Of a DNA stretch of 64,000 nt, positions 16,772-24,350 are shown in pieces. The position numbers and the translations under genes are program-made. Position 1 is the stretch's first letter. Each line of letters opens with the position of its first letter. The stretch is taken from the NCBI GenBank assembly GCA_963799045.1, contig CAWCVN010000001.1, forward strand, positions 1,043,002 through 1,107,001. The letters run 5' to 3'. A model generated the notes under the pieces. That model did not search any database. It saw nothing but the letters and a program-made list of their open reading frames with translations, and had not been told where the DNA came from. The stretch is from DASRSS01 sp963799045 (lineage in GTDB: Bacteria > Actinomycetota > Actinomycetes > Mycobacteriales > Jatrophihabitantaceae).

Positions 16772-17992
16772 GTGTCCGGCGACGACGAGCTGCTCGCACT
16801 GCTGCAGAAGCGGCTGCTGGGCCTGTACTCGCCGCTGCTTGCCGACAGCTCCGCGACGCTGGTGTTCGCCACCACCGACACCGAAACCGATAGCAGGCCC
16901 GCCGCCCGCGCCTGGACCGTCCACCTCGACCGCGGCCGAGCGTCGGCCAGGCCCGGCCGGGCCCGGCACGCCAGCACCACCGTCCGGGCCACCCGCACGG
17001 TGCTGGCCGAGGTCGTGACCGGCGAGCGCAGCGGCATCCGGGCCTTCCTCGACGGCGACCTCACCGTGCGCGGCAACCTGGCGCTCGCGCTGCAGCTCGA
17101 CGGCCTGTTCCCGGGCGCCGCCGGCGACGACTCACGGACCTACACGCGCTCGGTCAACGCCGACGGCATCGAGACCTTCTATCTCGAGTCCGGGCCGGTT
17201 AATGCGCCGCCGGTCGTGCTCGTCCACGGCCTCAGCGCCACCAACGCCTCGATGCTGCCGCTGATACCGCCGCTCGCGGAGCGCTTCCACGTGATCGCGC
17301 CGGACCTGCCCGGGCACGGCGGGACCTCGGCGCGCCGCGGTGCGCACGGCGCCGAGCACCTGGGGCGCTGGCTGCAGTCGTTCCTGCGCGCGACGTGCGA
17401 GCAGCCCGCGCTGCTAATCGGCAACAGCCTCGGCGGGCGGACCGCGCTGCAGGCCGCACTCGACTCGCCCGACCAGGTCGCCGGACTGGTGCTGCTGTGC
17501 CCAGCGGTCGCCTTCCGCAGGCTGCGCCAGCTGGTGCCCTTCGTCCGGCTGGTCCCCGACGAGCTCGCCGCCGTACCCCTGCCCATCCCGCGCGGAGTCG
17601 CCACTCGCGGCCTGCGTCGCATGTTCGCGGTGCCGGAGCGGCTGCCCGACGCCTGGTACGACGCGGCCGTCGACGAGTTCCGCCGGGTGATGGCTGTGCG
17701 GGCCAACCGGCAGGCGATCTTCTCCGCGCTGCGCCACATCTACCTCGACGAGCCGTTCGGCCTCACCGGCTTCTGGGAGCGCCTACCCGGGCTGCGCCCG
17801 CCCGCACTGTTCGTCTGGGGCGACCGCGACGTGCTGGTGCCGGCCGGCTTCGCGCGCTTCGTCGCCGAGGCCCTGCCGGCGGCTCGCTCGGTCGTGTTGC
17901 CGGGATGTGGCCACGTGCCGCAGTTCGAGCACCCGGACCGGACCGTCGAACTCGTCGAGGAGTTCACCGCCGGACTCAACCGGCCGAACTGA
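16772..17992 (+). CDS. SCP2-like domain fused to alpha/beta hydrolase
   Basis: A 406-aa two-domain protein. Residues 1 to about 115 resemble an SCP2 sterol-transfer fold, ending in IRAFLDGDLTVRGNLALALQL, a typical SCP2 segment. Residues 125-406 form an alpha/beta hydrolase: VVLVHGLSATN oxyanion region, nucleophile Ser219 in GNSLGG, acid Asp353 in WGDRDVL, and His381 in GCGHVPQ. The fusion suggests a lipid- or acyl-ester-binding module that delivers substrate to the hydrolase (inference). GTG start, 18 bp after apbE, same strand, probably the last gene of the operon. Confidence 0.82.
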   Translation: MSGDDELLALLQKRLLGLYSPLLADSSATLVFATTDTETDSRPAARAWTVHLDRGRASARPGRARHASTTVRATRTVLAEVVTGERSGIRAFLDGDLTVRGNLALALQLDGLFPGAAGDDSRTYTRSVNADGIETFYLESGPVNAPPVVLVHGLSATNASMLPLIPPLAERFHVIAPDLPGHGGTSARRGAHGAEHLGRWLQSFLRATCEQPALLIGNSLGGRTALQAALDSPDQVAGLVLLCPAVAFRRLRQLVPFVRLVPDELAAVPLPIPRGVATRGLRRMFAVPERLPDAWYDAAVDEFRRVMAVRANRQAIFSALRHIYLDEPFGLTGFWERLPGLRPPALFVWGDRDVLVPAGFARFVAEALPAARSVVLPGCGHVPQFEHPDRTVELVEEFTAGLNRPN

Positions 17993-18085
17993 CGCCTGAC
18001 CCGCCTGTCCGCCGGCCGCTCACCTCCCGGGTCAAGTGCCCAGGTACGATTCGCGCGCTTTGCGCGGAGATATTTGGTGATCGGC

Positions 18086-18113
18086 TTGACTTCCCTGATT
18101 CGCTCCGAATACT
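18086..18113 (+). promoter_or_regulatory. Sigma-70-type promoter for the response regulator
   Basis: TTGACT (18086-18091) and AATACT (18108-18113) are separated by 16 bp, in an AT-richer stretch about 110 bp before the regulator start. Nothing else occupies the 17993-18223 interval except the palindrome listed next. Confidence 0.5.
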
Positions 18114-18134
18114 GAAGCTCTAGTGGACGGCTTT

Positions 18135-18148
18135 TCCCCGTACGGGGA
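18135..18148. promoter_or_regulatory. 14-bp palindrome just downstream of the promoter, candidate operator
   Basis: TCCCCGTACGGGGA is a perfect palindrome beginning 22 bp after the predicted -10 box. That places it just after the transcription start, where a bound dimer would block elongation. It may be an autoregulatory site of the LuxR-type protein encoded next. Confidence 0.35.
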
Positions 18149-18223
18149 TCGGCACGGGCCACGGAGATCCGGGGGGATCGTGCGGGGTGTAAGCGGGCAG
18201 TGCGTGCTGCGGGCGGGGCGGAC

Positions 18224-18877
18224 GTGAACGAGCCCGTGCGGCTCGTCATCGCCGGAACGCACCCGTTGCTCCGATGGGCCCTGTGGCGCGTCAGCGAGGA
18301 GACCGCTGATATCGCGCCGGTCGGCGAGGCCGACGACGTTCCTTCCGCGTTGGAGCTGACCCGTGCGCTGCGGCCGGCCGTGGTGATCATCGACTCGTCG
18401 ATGTCCAACGGCCAGGGCTGGCGGCTGGCCCGGGAACTGCGCGGTCGCTACGACCGCATCGGCATCGTGATCATCGCCGCGTCGGACTCCGACGACCTCC
18501 TCCTGCGGGCCCTGGACGCCGGCGCGTCGGCGTTCATCGCGCAGACGGCCACCATCCAGGAGGTCCTCAGCGCGATCCGGCACGCGGCCGACTCGGCCGA
18601 GTCGTTCAGCGCAGCGGGGTATGCGCAGGCGTTGCGCCGCCGCCGCGACGCGAGCGACCGGCTCTCGCTGAGCCCGCGCGAGCGTCAGGTGCTGGCCCTG
18701 CTTCGCGACGGCAAGTCGGTGCCGGAGGTCGCGGCGACGATCTACGTCAGCCTGTCCACCGCCAAGACCTACGTCGCGCGGCTGTACGAGAAACTCGGCG
18801 CGAGCAATCGCGCGCAGGCGCTGATGACCGCCGTCGATCTCGGCCTGTTCGACCAGCACTCCACGCTCGCGATCTGA
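18224..18877 (+). CDS. Atypical NarL/LuxR-family response regulator
   Basis: A 217-aa receiver plus LuxR HTH protein. Asp57 in VVIIDSSMS sits at the phosphorylation position. However, the acidic pair that binds Mg2+ is replaced (VIAGTHPLL, residues 8-16, against the usual VDDHP), and the invariant Lys is Gln107 (AFIAQTA). The HTH is normal: LSPRERQVLALLRDGKSVPEVAATIYVSLSTAKTYV. The receiver is thus probably not controlled by ordinary phosphorylation. No histidine kinase is adjacent. GTG 18224 is chosen over GTG 18200 because the receiver fold begins right after it. Confidence 0.85.
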   Translation: MNEPVRLVIAGTHPLLRWALWRVSEETADIAPVGEADDVPSALELTRALRPAVVIIDSSMSNGQGWRLARELRGRYDRIGIVIIAASDSDDLLLRALDAGASAFIAQTATIQEVLSAIRHAADSAESFSAAGYAQALRRRRDASDRLSLSPRERQVLALLRDGKSVPEVAATIYVSLSTAKTYVARLYEKLGASNRAQALMTAVDLGLFDQHSTLAI

Positions 18878-18901
18878 CCCATGCCCGGTGCCCGGGCGCG
18901 G

Positions 18902-18913
18902 CACCCGCGGGTG
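18902..18913. terminator. Short GC palindrome between convergent genes, possible terminator
   Basis: CACCCGCGGGTG is a 12-bp perfect palindrome 25 bp after the response regulator stop. It lies in the 152-bp convergent gap before the meaB stop. Nothing else was recognised in this gap. Confidence 0.35.
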
Positions 18914-19029
18914 AGCCGGATCAGCGCTGCGCGTGCACCGGCGTGTGCGATCGCGTACTCGGTCGCGGTCGCGCCGCGGTCACGCGGTCTTGTCCCACGC
19001 CGCGGCGCGGTCCAGCGGTCCGCCGGGAG

Positions 19030-20010
19030 TCACAGCGATTCGACCAGCTCGTCCGCCGCAGCGTAAGGATCGCTGTCGCCCGAGACGACTCGTTCGGCCA
19101 GCGCGCGCAGCGCGGACGAACCGCGCACCGAGTCGAACCGGCGCCGCACCAGGGCCAGCGCGATCGCCTCGATCTCACCGCTCGCGCGCTCCTGGCGCCG
19201 CTGTTCGAGCACGCCGTGCCGCTGCATCCAGTCGCGGTGCTTCGCGATGGCCGCGACGAGGTCGTCGAGCCCTTCACCGCGCACCGCCGAGGTCTTGACG
19301 ATCGGCGGGCGCCACGAACCCGACACCGAGTGCCGGCCGCCCAGCGACTGCATGTAGCGCAGGTCGCGGGCGACCTGATCCGCGCCGTCCCGGTCCGCCT
19401 TGTTCACCACGAAGACGTCGGCGATCTCGATGATGCCGGCCTTGGCGGCCTGGATCCCGTCGCCGAGACCGGGCGCCAGCACCAGCACGGTCGTGTCGGC
19501 CAGGGAGGCGATCTCCACCTCGGCCTGGCCCACCCCCACCGTCTCGACCAGCACCACGTCGCATCCGGCGGCGTCGAGGATGCGCAGCGCCTGCGGGACG
19601 GCGGCGGACAGGCCGCCGAGCTGCCCGCGCGAGGCCATCGAACGGATGAACACGCCCTCGTCGGTCGCGTGGTCCTGCATGCGGACCCGGTCACCGAGCA
19701 GCGCGCCGCCGGAGAACGGTGAGGACGGATCGACCGCGAGCACCCCGACCCGTTGGCCGGACGCGCGCAGGGCCGTCACCAGGGCCGAGGTCGTGGTGGA
19801 CTTGCCGACGCCCGGGGAGCCGGTCAGGCCCACCACCTGCGCTCGCCCGCCGTGCGGAGCGAGCGCCGCCGCGACCTCACGCAGCGCGGAGGTGTCGGCC
19901 GGGCCGCCGTTCTCGACGAGGGAGATCAGCCGGGCCACGGCACGCGGCTGGCCCTGCCGGGTCCGCTCGACGAGGTCGGCGACGTCGACGGCGCGCCGGG
20001 ACGCGACCAC
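19030..20010 (-). CDS. meaB: MeaB/ArgK-type GTPase, B12-mutase chaperone
   Basis: A 326-aa SIMIBI-class G3E GTPase. The P-loop is GLTGSPGVGKSTTT near residue 59, later G motifs include VLVETVGVGQAEVE, and NKADRDGADQ supplies guanine specificity. MeaB gates adenosylcobalamin loading and protects acyl-CoA mutases from inactivation. It starts (GTG) only 6 bp after the acetyl-CoA acetyltransferase stop, so it is co-transcribed with that gene. Its clients here would be the ethylmalonyl-CoA mutase and the 11-12.8 kb mutase. Confidence 0.93.
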   Translation of the reverse strand: MVASRRAVDVADLVERTRQGQPRAVARLISLVENGGPADTSALREVAAALAPHGGRAQVVGLTGSPGVGKSTTTSALVTALRASGQRVGVLAVDPSSPFSGGALLGDRVRMQDHATDEGVFIRSMASRGQLGGLSAAVPQALRILDAAGCDVVLVETVGVGQAEVEIASLADTTVLVLAPGLGDGIQAAKAGIIEIADVFVVNKADRDGADQVARDLRYMQSLGGRHSVSGSWRPPIVKTSAVRGEGLDDLVAAIAKHRDWMQRHGVLEQRRQERASGEIEAIALALVRRRFDSVRGSSALRALAERVVSGDSDPYAAADELVESL

Positions 20011-20016
20011 CCCGGC

Positions 20017-21207
20017 TCAGGACGCGGCTGGCACGCGCAAGATCAGCGCGTCGCCCTGGCCGCCGCCACCGCACAGCGCGGCCGCACCGGTGCCGCCACC
20101 GCGCCGGCGCAGCTCGTAGGACAGCGTCAGGGCCAGGCGCGCGCCGGACATGCCGATGGGGTGACCGAGCGCGACCGCACCGCCGTTGACGTTGACGATG
20201 TCCTCGCTCACGCCGAGGTCCTTCATCGATTGCACCCCGACGGCCGCGAACGCCTCGTTGATCTCGATCAGGTCGAGGTCGGAAACCTGCAGGTTCTCCT
20301 TGCCCAGCGCGTGCTTGATCGCGTTGGACGGCTGGGACTGCAGCGAGTTGTCCGGCCCGGCCACGTTGCCGTGGGCGCCGATCTCGGCCAGCCAGCTCAG
20401 GCCGAGCTCCTCGGCCTTGGCCTTGCTCATCACCACGACCGCGCACGCGCCGTCGGAGATCTGCGACGACGAGCCGGCGGTGATCGTGCCGTCCTTGGTG
20501 AAGGCCGGGCGCAGCTTGGCCAGCCCCTCCGCGGTGGTGTCGGCACGCACGCCCTCGTCCTCGCGGAACTCGATCGGGTCGCCCTTGCGCTGCGGGATCT
20601 GCACCGGGCAGATCTCTTCGTCGAAGACGCCGTTCTTCTGCGCGAGCGCGGCGCGCTGGTGCGAGCGCGCCGAGAAGGCGTCCTGCTCCTCGCGGGTGAC
20701 CGAGAGCAACTTGTTGTGGTTGTCGGTCGACTCGCCCATCGGCACGTTCTCGAAGACGTCGGTCAGGCCGTCGTAGGCCATCGCGTCGAGCACCTCGATG
20801 GCGCCGTACTTGTATCCGGCACGCGATTTGGGAAGCAGGTGCGGGGCGTTGGTCATCGACTCCTGGCCGCCGGCGACGACGACGTCGAACTCGCCGGCAC
20901 GGATGAGCTGGTCGGCCAGCGCGATCGCATCGAGGCCGGACAGGCAGACCTTGTTGATCGTGAGGGCGGGAACGTTCAGCGCGATCCCGGCCTTGTACGC
21001 GGCCTGGCGGGCCGGGATCTGCCCGGCGCCGGCCTGCAGCACCTGGCCCATGATCACGTACTGGACCTGGTCCGGCGACACGCCCGAACGCTCGAGGGCG
21101 GCCTTGATGGCGAAGCCACCGAGGTCTGCCCCGGAGAAGTCCTTCAGCGAGCCGAGTAGCCGGCCCATCGGGGTCCGTGCGCCGTTGACGATGACCGATC
21201 CAGCCAT
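20017..21207 (-). CDS. Acetyl-CoA C-acetyltransferase (thiolase)
   Basis: A 396-aa biosynthetic-type thiolase that condenses two acetyl-CoA to acetoacetyl-CoA. The nucleophile Cys88 lies in NKVCLSG, followed by GGQESMTNAPHLL, the NEAFA segment, GHPIGMSGAR and the second Cys in LCGGGGQGDALILR. ATG 21207 follows a strong AGGAGG at 7 nt spacing; the frame upstream is not coding. It is divergent from the epimerase gene and leads into meaB. The M. tuberculosis fadA4 (Rv1323) lies beside an epimerase in the same way. It provides the entry step to 3-hydroxybutyryl-CoA and the ethylmalonyl-CoA route. Confidence 0.95.
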   Translation of the reverse strand: MAGSVIVNGARTPMGRLLGSLKDFSGADLGGFAIKAALERSGVSPDQVQYVIMGQVLQAGAGQIPARQAAYKAGIALNVPALTINKVCLSGLDAIALADQLIRAGEFDVVVAGGQESMTNAPHLLPKSRAGYKYGAIEVLDAMAYDGLTDVFENVPMGESTDNHNKLLSVTREEQDAFSARSHQRAALAQKNGVFDEEICPVQIPQRKGDPIEFREDEGVRADTTAEGLAKLRPAFTKDGTITAGSSSQISDGACAVVVMSKAKAEELGLSWLAEIGAHGNVAGPDNSLQSQPSNAIKHALGKENLQVSDLDLIEINEAFAAVGVQSMKDLGVSEDIVNVNGGAVALGHPIGMSGARLALTLSYELRRRGGGTGAAALCGGGGQGDALILRVPAAS

Positions 21208-21337
21208 GGAACTCCTCCTGAGGGGCGACTTCAGCCGATTCTCACCGCGGACCAGCCAACTGTAACCACGAGTCCGTGCAAAGCGGGTGTGAGCGACCGC
21301 ACGCCGGGCTCGCCCTGGAGGGGCCGTTGTTGCCACG

Positions 21338-21781
21338 ATGGACCGCATGCCCGATAGCAGCCTGTTCACCAAGATCGACCACGTCGGCATCGCGGTGCCC
21401 GACCTCGACGAGGCCATCGCCTACTACGCCGAGACCTTCGGGGTGCACAGCGTGCACGAGGAGGTCAACGAGGAGCAGGGGGTGCGCGAGGCGATGCTCG
21501 CCGTCGGGGACGGCGCCACGCGCATCCAGCTGCTCGCGCCGCTGAACGAGCAGTCGACGATCGCCAAGTTCATCGACCGCAACGGCCCGGGAGTCCAGCA
21601 GGTGGCCTACACCGTCGCGGACATCGAGGCCGTCAGCGCGCAGCTGCGGGCCAAGGGCCTGCGGCTGCTTTACGACGCCCCGCGGCGCGGCACGTCCGAC
21701 AGCCGCGTGAACTTCATCCACCCCAAAGACGCCGGCGGCGTGCTCGTCGAGCTCGTCGAACCGGCCGCCCCGAACCACTGA
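21338..21781 (+). CDS. mce: Methylmalonyl-CoA epimerase
   Basis: A 147-aa vicinal-oxygen-chelate protein that interconverts (2R)- and (2S)-methylmalonyl-CoA (and, in some organisms, ethylmalonyl-CoA). Metal ligands are visible as the His in KIDHVGIAVPDL, the Gln/His region GVQQVAYTV and the Glu in GVLVELVEP. Start ATG 21338 or ATG 21347; the second gives the more usual N terminus. It is divergent from the thiolase gene and followed by ccr, with a probable operator in the 66-bp gap. Confidence 0.93.
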   Translation: MDRMPDSSLFTKIDHVGIAVPDLDEAIAYYAETFGVHSVHEEVNEEQGVREAMLAVGDGATRIQLLAPLNEQSTIAKFIDRNGPGVQQVAYTVADIEAVSAQLRAKGLRLLYDAPRRGTSDSRVNFIHPKDAGGVLVELVEPAAPNH

Positions 21782-21794
21782 CCGAGCGCATATA

Positions 21795-21810
21795 GTTACC
21801 AGCCGGTAAC
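21795..21810. promoter_or_regulatory. Candidate TetR-type operator upstream of ccr
   Basis: GTTACCAGCCGGTAAC is an inverted repeat (GTTACC, 4 nt, GGTAAC) 37 bp before the ccr start. It fits the consensus GTTACYNNNNRGTARS shared with sites at 26162-26177 and 29980-29995, upstream of two other genes of the same pathway. Confidence 0.6.
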
Positions 21811-21847
21811 ATCTACCCGGACCGACGACGCCCACCCGGAGGCCCCC

Positions 21848-23179
21848 GTGGACGAGATCCGCAACGCGATCTGCAACGACGAACTCGGCAAGCTGGCCGA
21901 CCTGCCCGTGCCCGACTCCTACCAAGGCATGGTCGTGCGGGCCGACGAGGTGGACATGTTCGCGGGGATGGCGACCAAGGAGAAGGACCCGCGCAAGAGC
22001 CTGCACCTGCAGGAGGTCGCGACGCCGGAGCTTGGCCCGGGCGAGGCGATCGTCGCGGTGATGGCCAGCGCTATCAACTACAACACCGTCTGGACGTCGA
22101 TCTTCGAACCGGTGTCGACCTTCTCCTTCCTCGAGCGCTACGGGCGCTCGTCGGAGCTGGCCCGCAAGCACGATCAGCCCTACCACGTCGTCGGCTCCGA
22201 CCTGGCCGGCGTCGTGCTGCGCGTCGGGGCGGGCGTGACCAAGTGGAAGCCGGGCGACGAGGTGGTCGCGCACTGCCTGTCGGTAGAGCTCGAGGACCCG
22301 CAGGGCCACGACGACTCGATGATGGACCCGCAGCAGCGCATCTGGGGCTTCGAGACCAACTTCGGCGGCCTGGCCGAGCTGGCCCTGGTGAAGGCCAACC
22401 AGCTGATGCCCAAGCCGGACCACCTGACCTGGGAGGAGGCCGCCTCCCCCGGCTTGGTGAACTCCACGGCCTACCGGCAGCTGGTCAGCCAGCACGGGGC
22501 CGGCATGAAGCAGGGCGACACGGTGCTGATCTGGGGCGCCTCGGGCGGGCTGGGCGGCTACGCGACCCAGTACGCGCTCAACGGCGGCGCGATCCCCGTC
22601 TGCGTGGTGTCCTCGCCGGAGAAGGCGGAGATCTGCCGCGCCATGGGCGCGGAGCTGATCATCGACCGCTCGGCCGAGGACTACAACTTCTGGAAAGACG
22701 AGCACAACCAGGACCCGCGCGAGTGGAAGCGCTTCGGTGCGAAGATCCGCGAGCTGACCGGGGGCGAGGATCCGGACATCGTCTTCGAGCACCCCGGCAA
22801 GGAGACCTTCGGCGCATCGGTCTACGTCGCCAAGCGCGGCGGCACGATCGTCACCTGCGCCTCGACGACCGGGTACCTACACCAGTACGACAACCGCTAC
22901 CTCTGGATGACGCTCAAGCGCATCGTCGGCTCGCACTTCGCCAACTATCGCGAGTCCTGGGAAGCCAACCGGCTCATCGCCCGCGGTGCGATCCACCCGA
23001 CGCTGTCCAAGGTGTACTCGCTGGCGGACACCGGACAGGCCGCTTACGACGTGCACCGCAATCTGCACCAGGGCAAGGTCGGCGTGCTCTGCCTGTCGCC
23101 GGAGGAGGGCCTGGGCGTGCGCGACCCGCAGCTGCGGGCCAAGCACATCGACGAGATCAACCGCTTCCGCGGGATGTAG
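21848..23179 (+). CDS. ccr: Crotonyl-CoA carboxylase/reductase
   Basis: A 443-aa NADPH-dependent medium-chain reductase that carboxylates and reduces crotonyl-CoA to (2S)-ethylmalonyl-CoA. Ccr-specific stretches include AINYNTVWTSIFEPVSTF, WKPGDEVVAHC, QRIWGFETNFGGLAEL (CO2-binding pocket region) and the nucleotide motif GASGGLGGYATQ. Its length matches the family (about 445). GTG 21848 follows GGAGG at 5 nt spacing. It is the committed step of the ethylmalonyl-CoA route and also a source of ethylmalonyl extender units. Probably controlled through the operator at 21795. Confidence 0.95.
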   Translation: MDEIRNAICNDELGKLADLPVPDSYQGMVVRADEVDMFAGMATKEKDPRKSLHLQEVATPELGPGEAIVAVMASAINYNTVWTSIFEPVSTFSFLERYGRSSELARKHDQPYHVVGSDLAGVVLRVGAGVTKWKPGDEVVAHCLSVELEDPQGHDDSMMDPQQRIWGFETNFGGLAELALVKANQLMPKPDHLTWEEAASPGLVNSTAYRQLVSQHGAGMKQGDTVLIWGASGGLGGYATQYALNGGAIPVCVVSSPEKAEICRAMGAELIIDRSAEDYNFWKDEHNQDPREWKRFGAKIRELTGGEDPDIVFEHPGKETFGASVYVAKRGGTIVTCASTTGYLHQYDNRYLWMTLKRIVGSHFANYRESWEANRLIARGAIHPTLSKVYSLADTGQAAYDVHRNLHQGKVGVLCLSPEEGLGVRDPQLRAKHIDEINRFRGM

Positions 23180-23272
23180 CGCCGGGGGCTCCGGTTGGGC
23201 CGAGTGTAACGGTGGCGTTCAGCTTGAGGCGGTCATTGGGCCTGCCCACCGTCGGGTGCGAGGATTGCGGTC

Positions 23273-24238
23273 ATGAGTACGGACAACTCCTCTGACGTCC
23301 TCCCCATCCTGAGCGACGCGCACCACGGCTTCGATCCGGCGCTGCGAGGCTACGACCGTGCCCAGGTCAACCAGTACCTGTCCCAGCTCGAGGACGAGGT
23401 GCGCCGCGCCGGCGCCGATCGCGACCGCGCCGCCGGGCGCACCGCGGAGCTGGCGGCGCAGCTGGCCAGCGCCCAGGCGCAGGTCGAGTCGTTGCGGCGC
23501 CAGCTGCGCGCTGCGGCCGAGATGATCACGCCGGAGAACGTCGACGCCCGGGTCCGCCAGACGGTCGAGGCGGCGCGGGCCGAGGCCTCCCGGATCCGCG
23601 CCGAGGCGGAGACCCAGGCCGAGGCGGTCCGTAACGGCGCGTCCGACGGCGCCGCCCGCACCCGGGCCGCCGCCCACGCCGAGGCAGAGCGGATCGTGGC
23701 CGAAGCCACGCAGCGCCTCGCCGACGCCGACGCGACCTTCCGCCGGCGCGTCGAGGAGGCTCAGCAGCACCGCGACCAGATCGAACGCGAGCTGGCCGAG
23801 AACATGAATCGCGTGCGCTCGGAGGAGGCTCGGCTCACCGCTGAGGCCGAGGCAGAACGCAAGCAGCTCGAAGCCGGCAGCGCCGCCGAGCGGGCCCGGC
23901 TGGACGAGGAGTCCGAGAGCCGCCGCAAGCTGGCCGAGGAGGACTTCGAGATCACCCTGCGGGAGCGGCGGACCAAGCAGCACGAGGCCATCACGGCCGA
24001 GCGTGCCGAGGCCGACGCCGAGGCAGAACGCGTCGTCAGCGACGCGCACGCCCACGCGCAGAAGCTGATCGCGGACGCGGTCGACGAGGTGCGCCGGCTG
24101 CACGCCCACCGCGACGAGACCCACGCCGCGCTGCGCAGCCTGCACAGCAAGCTCGGCACCGCCCTGGACGAGTCCCTAGCCCGCACCCCGGCTGCGCCCG
24201 AGGGCATGCCGCCGGCCGACGGCGAATCACACGCCTAG
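23273..24238 (+). CDS. DivIVA-domain coiled-coil protein
   Basis: A 321-aa protein. An N-terminal DivIVA-like motif (GFDPALRGYDRAQVNQYLSQLEDEV, residues 19-44) is followed by about 230 residues of Ala/Glu/Arg-rich heptad sequence predicted as continuous coiled coil, and a Pro-rich acidic tail. Such proteins organise polar growth or cytoskeletal scaffolds in actinomycetes (DivIVA/Wag31, Scy, FilP relatives). It is longer than Wag31 and lacks a second conserved domain, so a scaffold related to, but distinct from, the main DivIVA is likely. It follows ccr by 93 bp but has no obvious metabolic link. Confidence 0.8.
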   Translation: MSTDNSSDVLPILSDAHHGFDPALRGYDRAQVNQYLSQLEDEVRRAGADRDRAAGRTAELAAQLASAQAQVESLRRQLRAAAEMITPENVDARVRQTVEAARAEASRIRAEAETQAEAVRNGASDGAARTRAAAHAEAERIVAEATQRLADADATFRRRVEEAQQHRDQIERELAENMNRVRSEEARLTAEAEAERKQLEAGSAAERARLDEESESRRKLAEEDFEITLRERRTKQHEAITAERAEADAEAERVVSDAHAHAQKLIADAVDEVRRLHAHRDETHAALRSLHSKLGTALDESLARTPAAPEGMPPADGESHA

Positions 24239-24279
24239 AACGCGACCACAGGGCGATGAGCGCTCGCGCGAAGAGCTCC

Positions 24280-24338
24280 GCCGCGCGCGAGCGAAGCGAG
24301 CTTGCGCGCGGCCCGCACGATCCGCCCCACAGGGGCGG
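24280..24338. terminator. Double hairpin terminator between convergent genes
   Basis: The first hairpin pairs GCCGCGCGC (24280-24288) with GCGCGCGGC (24304-24312), and the inner bases extend the stem. The second pairs CCGCCCC (24322-24328) with GGGGCGG (24332-24338) around a 3-nt loop. They separate the DivIVA-like gene from the convergent dehydrogenase gene and can serve both. Confidence 0.65.
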
Positions 24339-24350
24339 TCGAAGGTCCGC

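Noticed and set aside
21208..21337. Fourth operator of the GTTAC-N6-GTA type before the thiolase gene
   Set aside because: The minus strand has GTTACAGTTGGCTGGT, but the second half-site does not match, so it was not listed as a feature.
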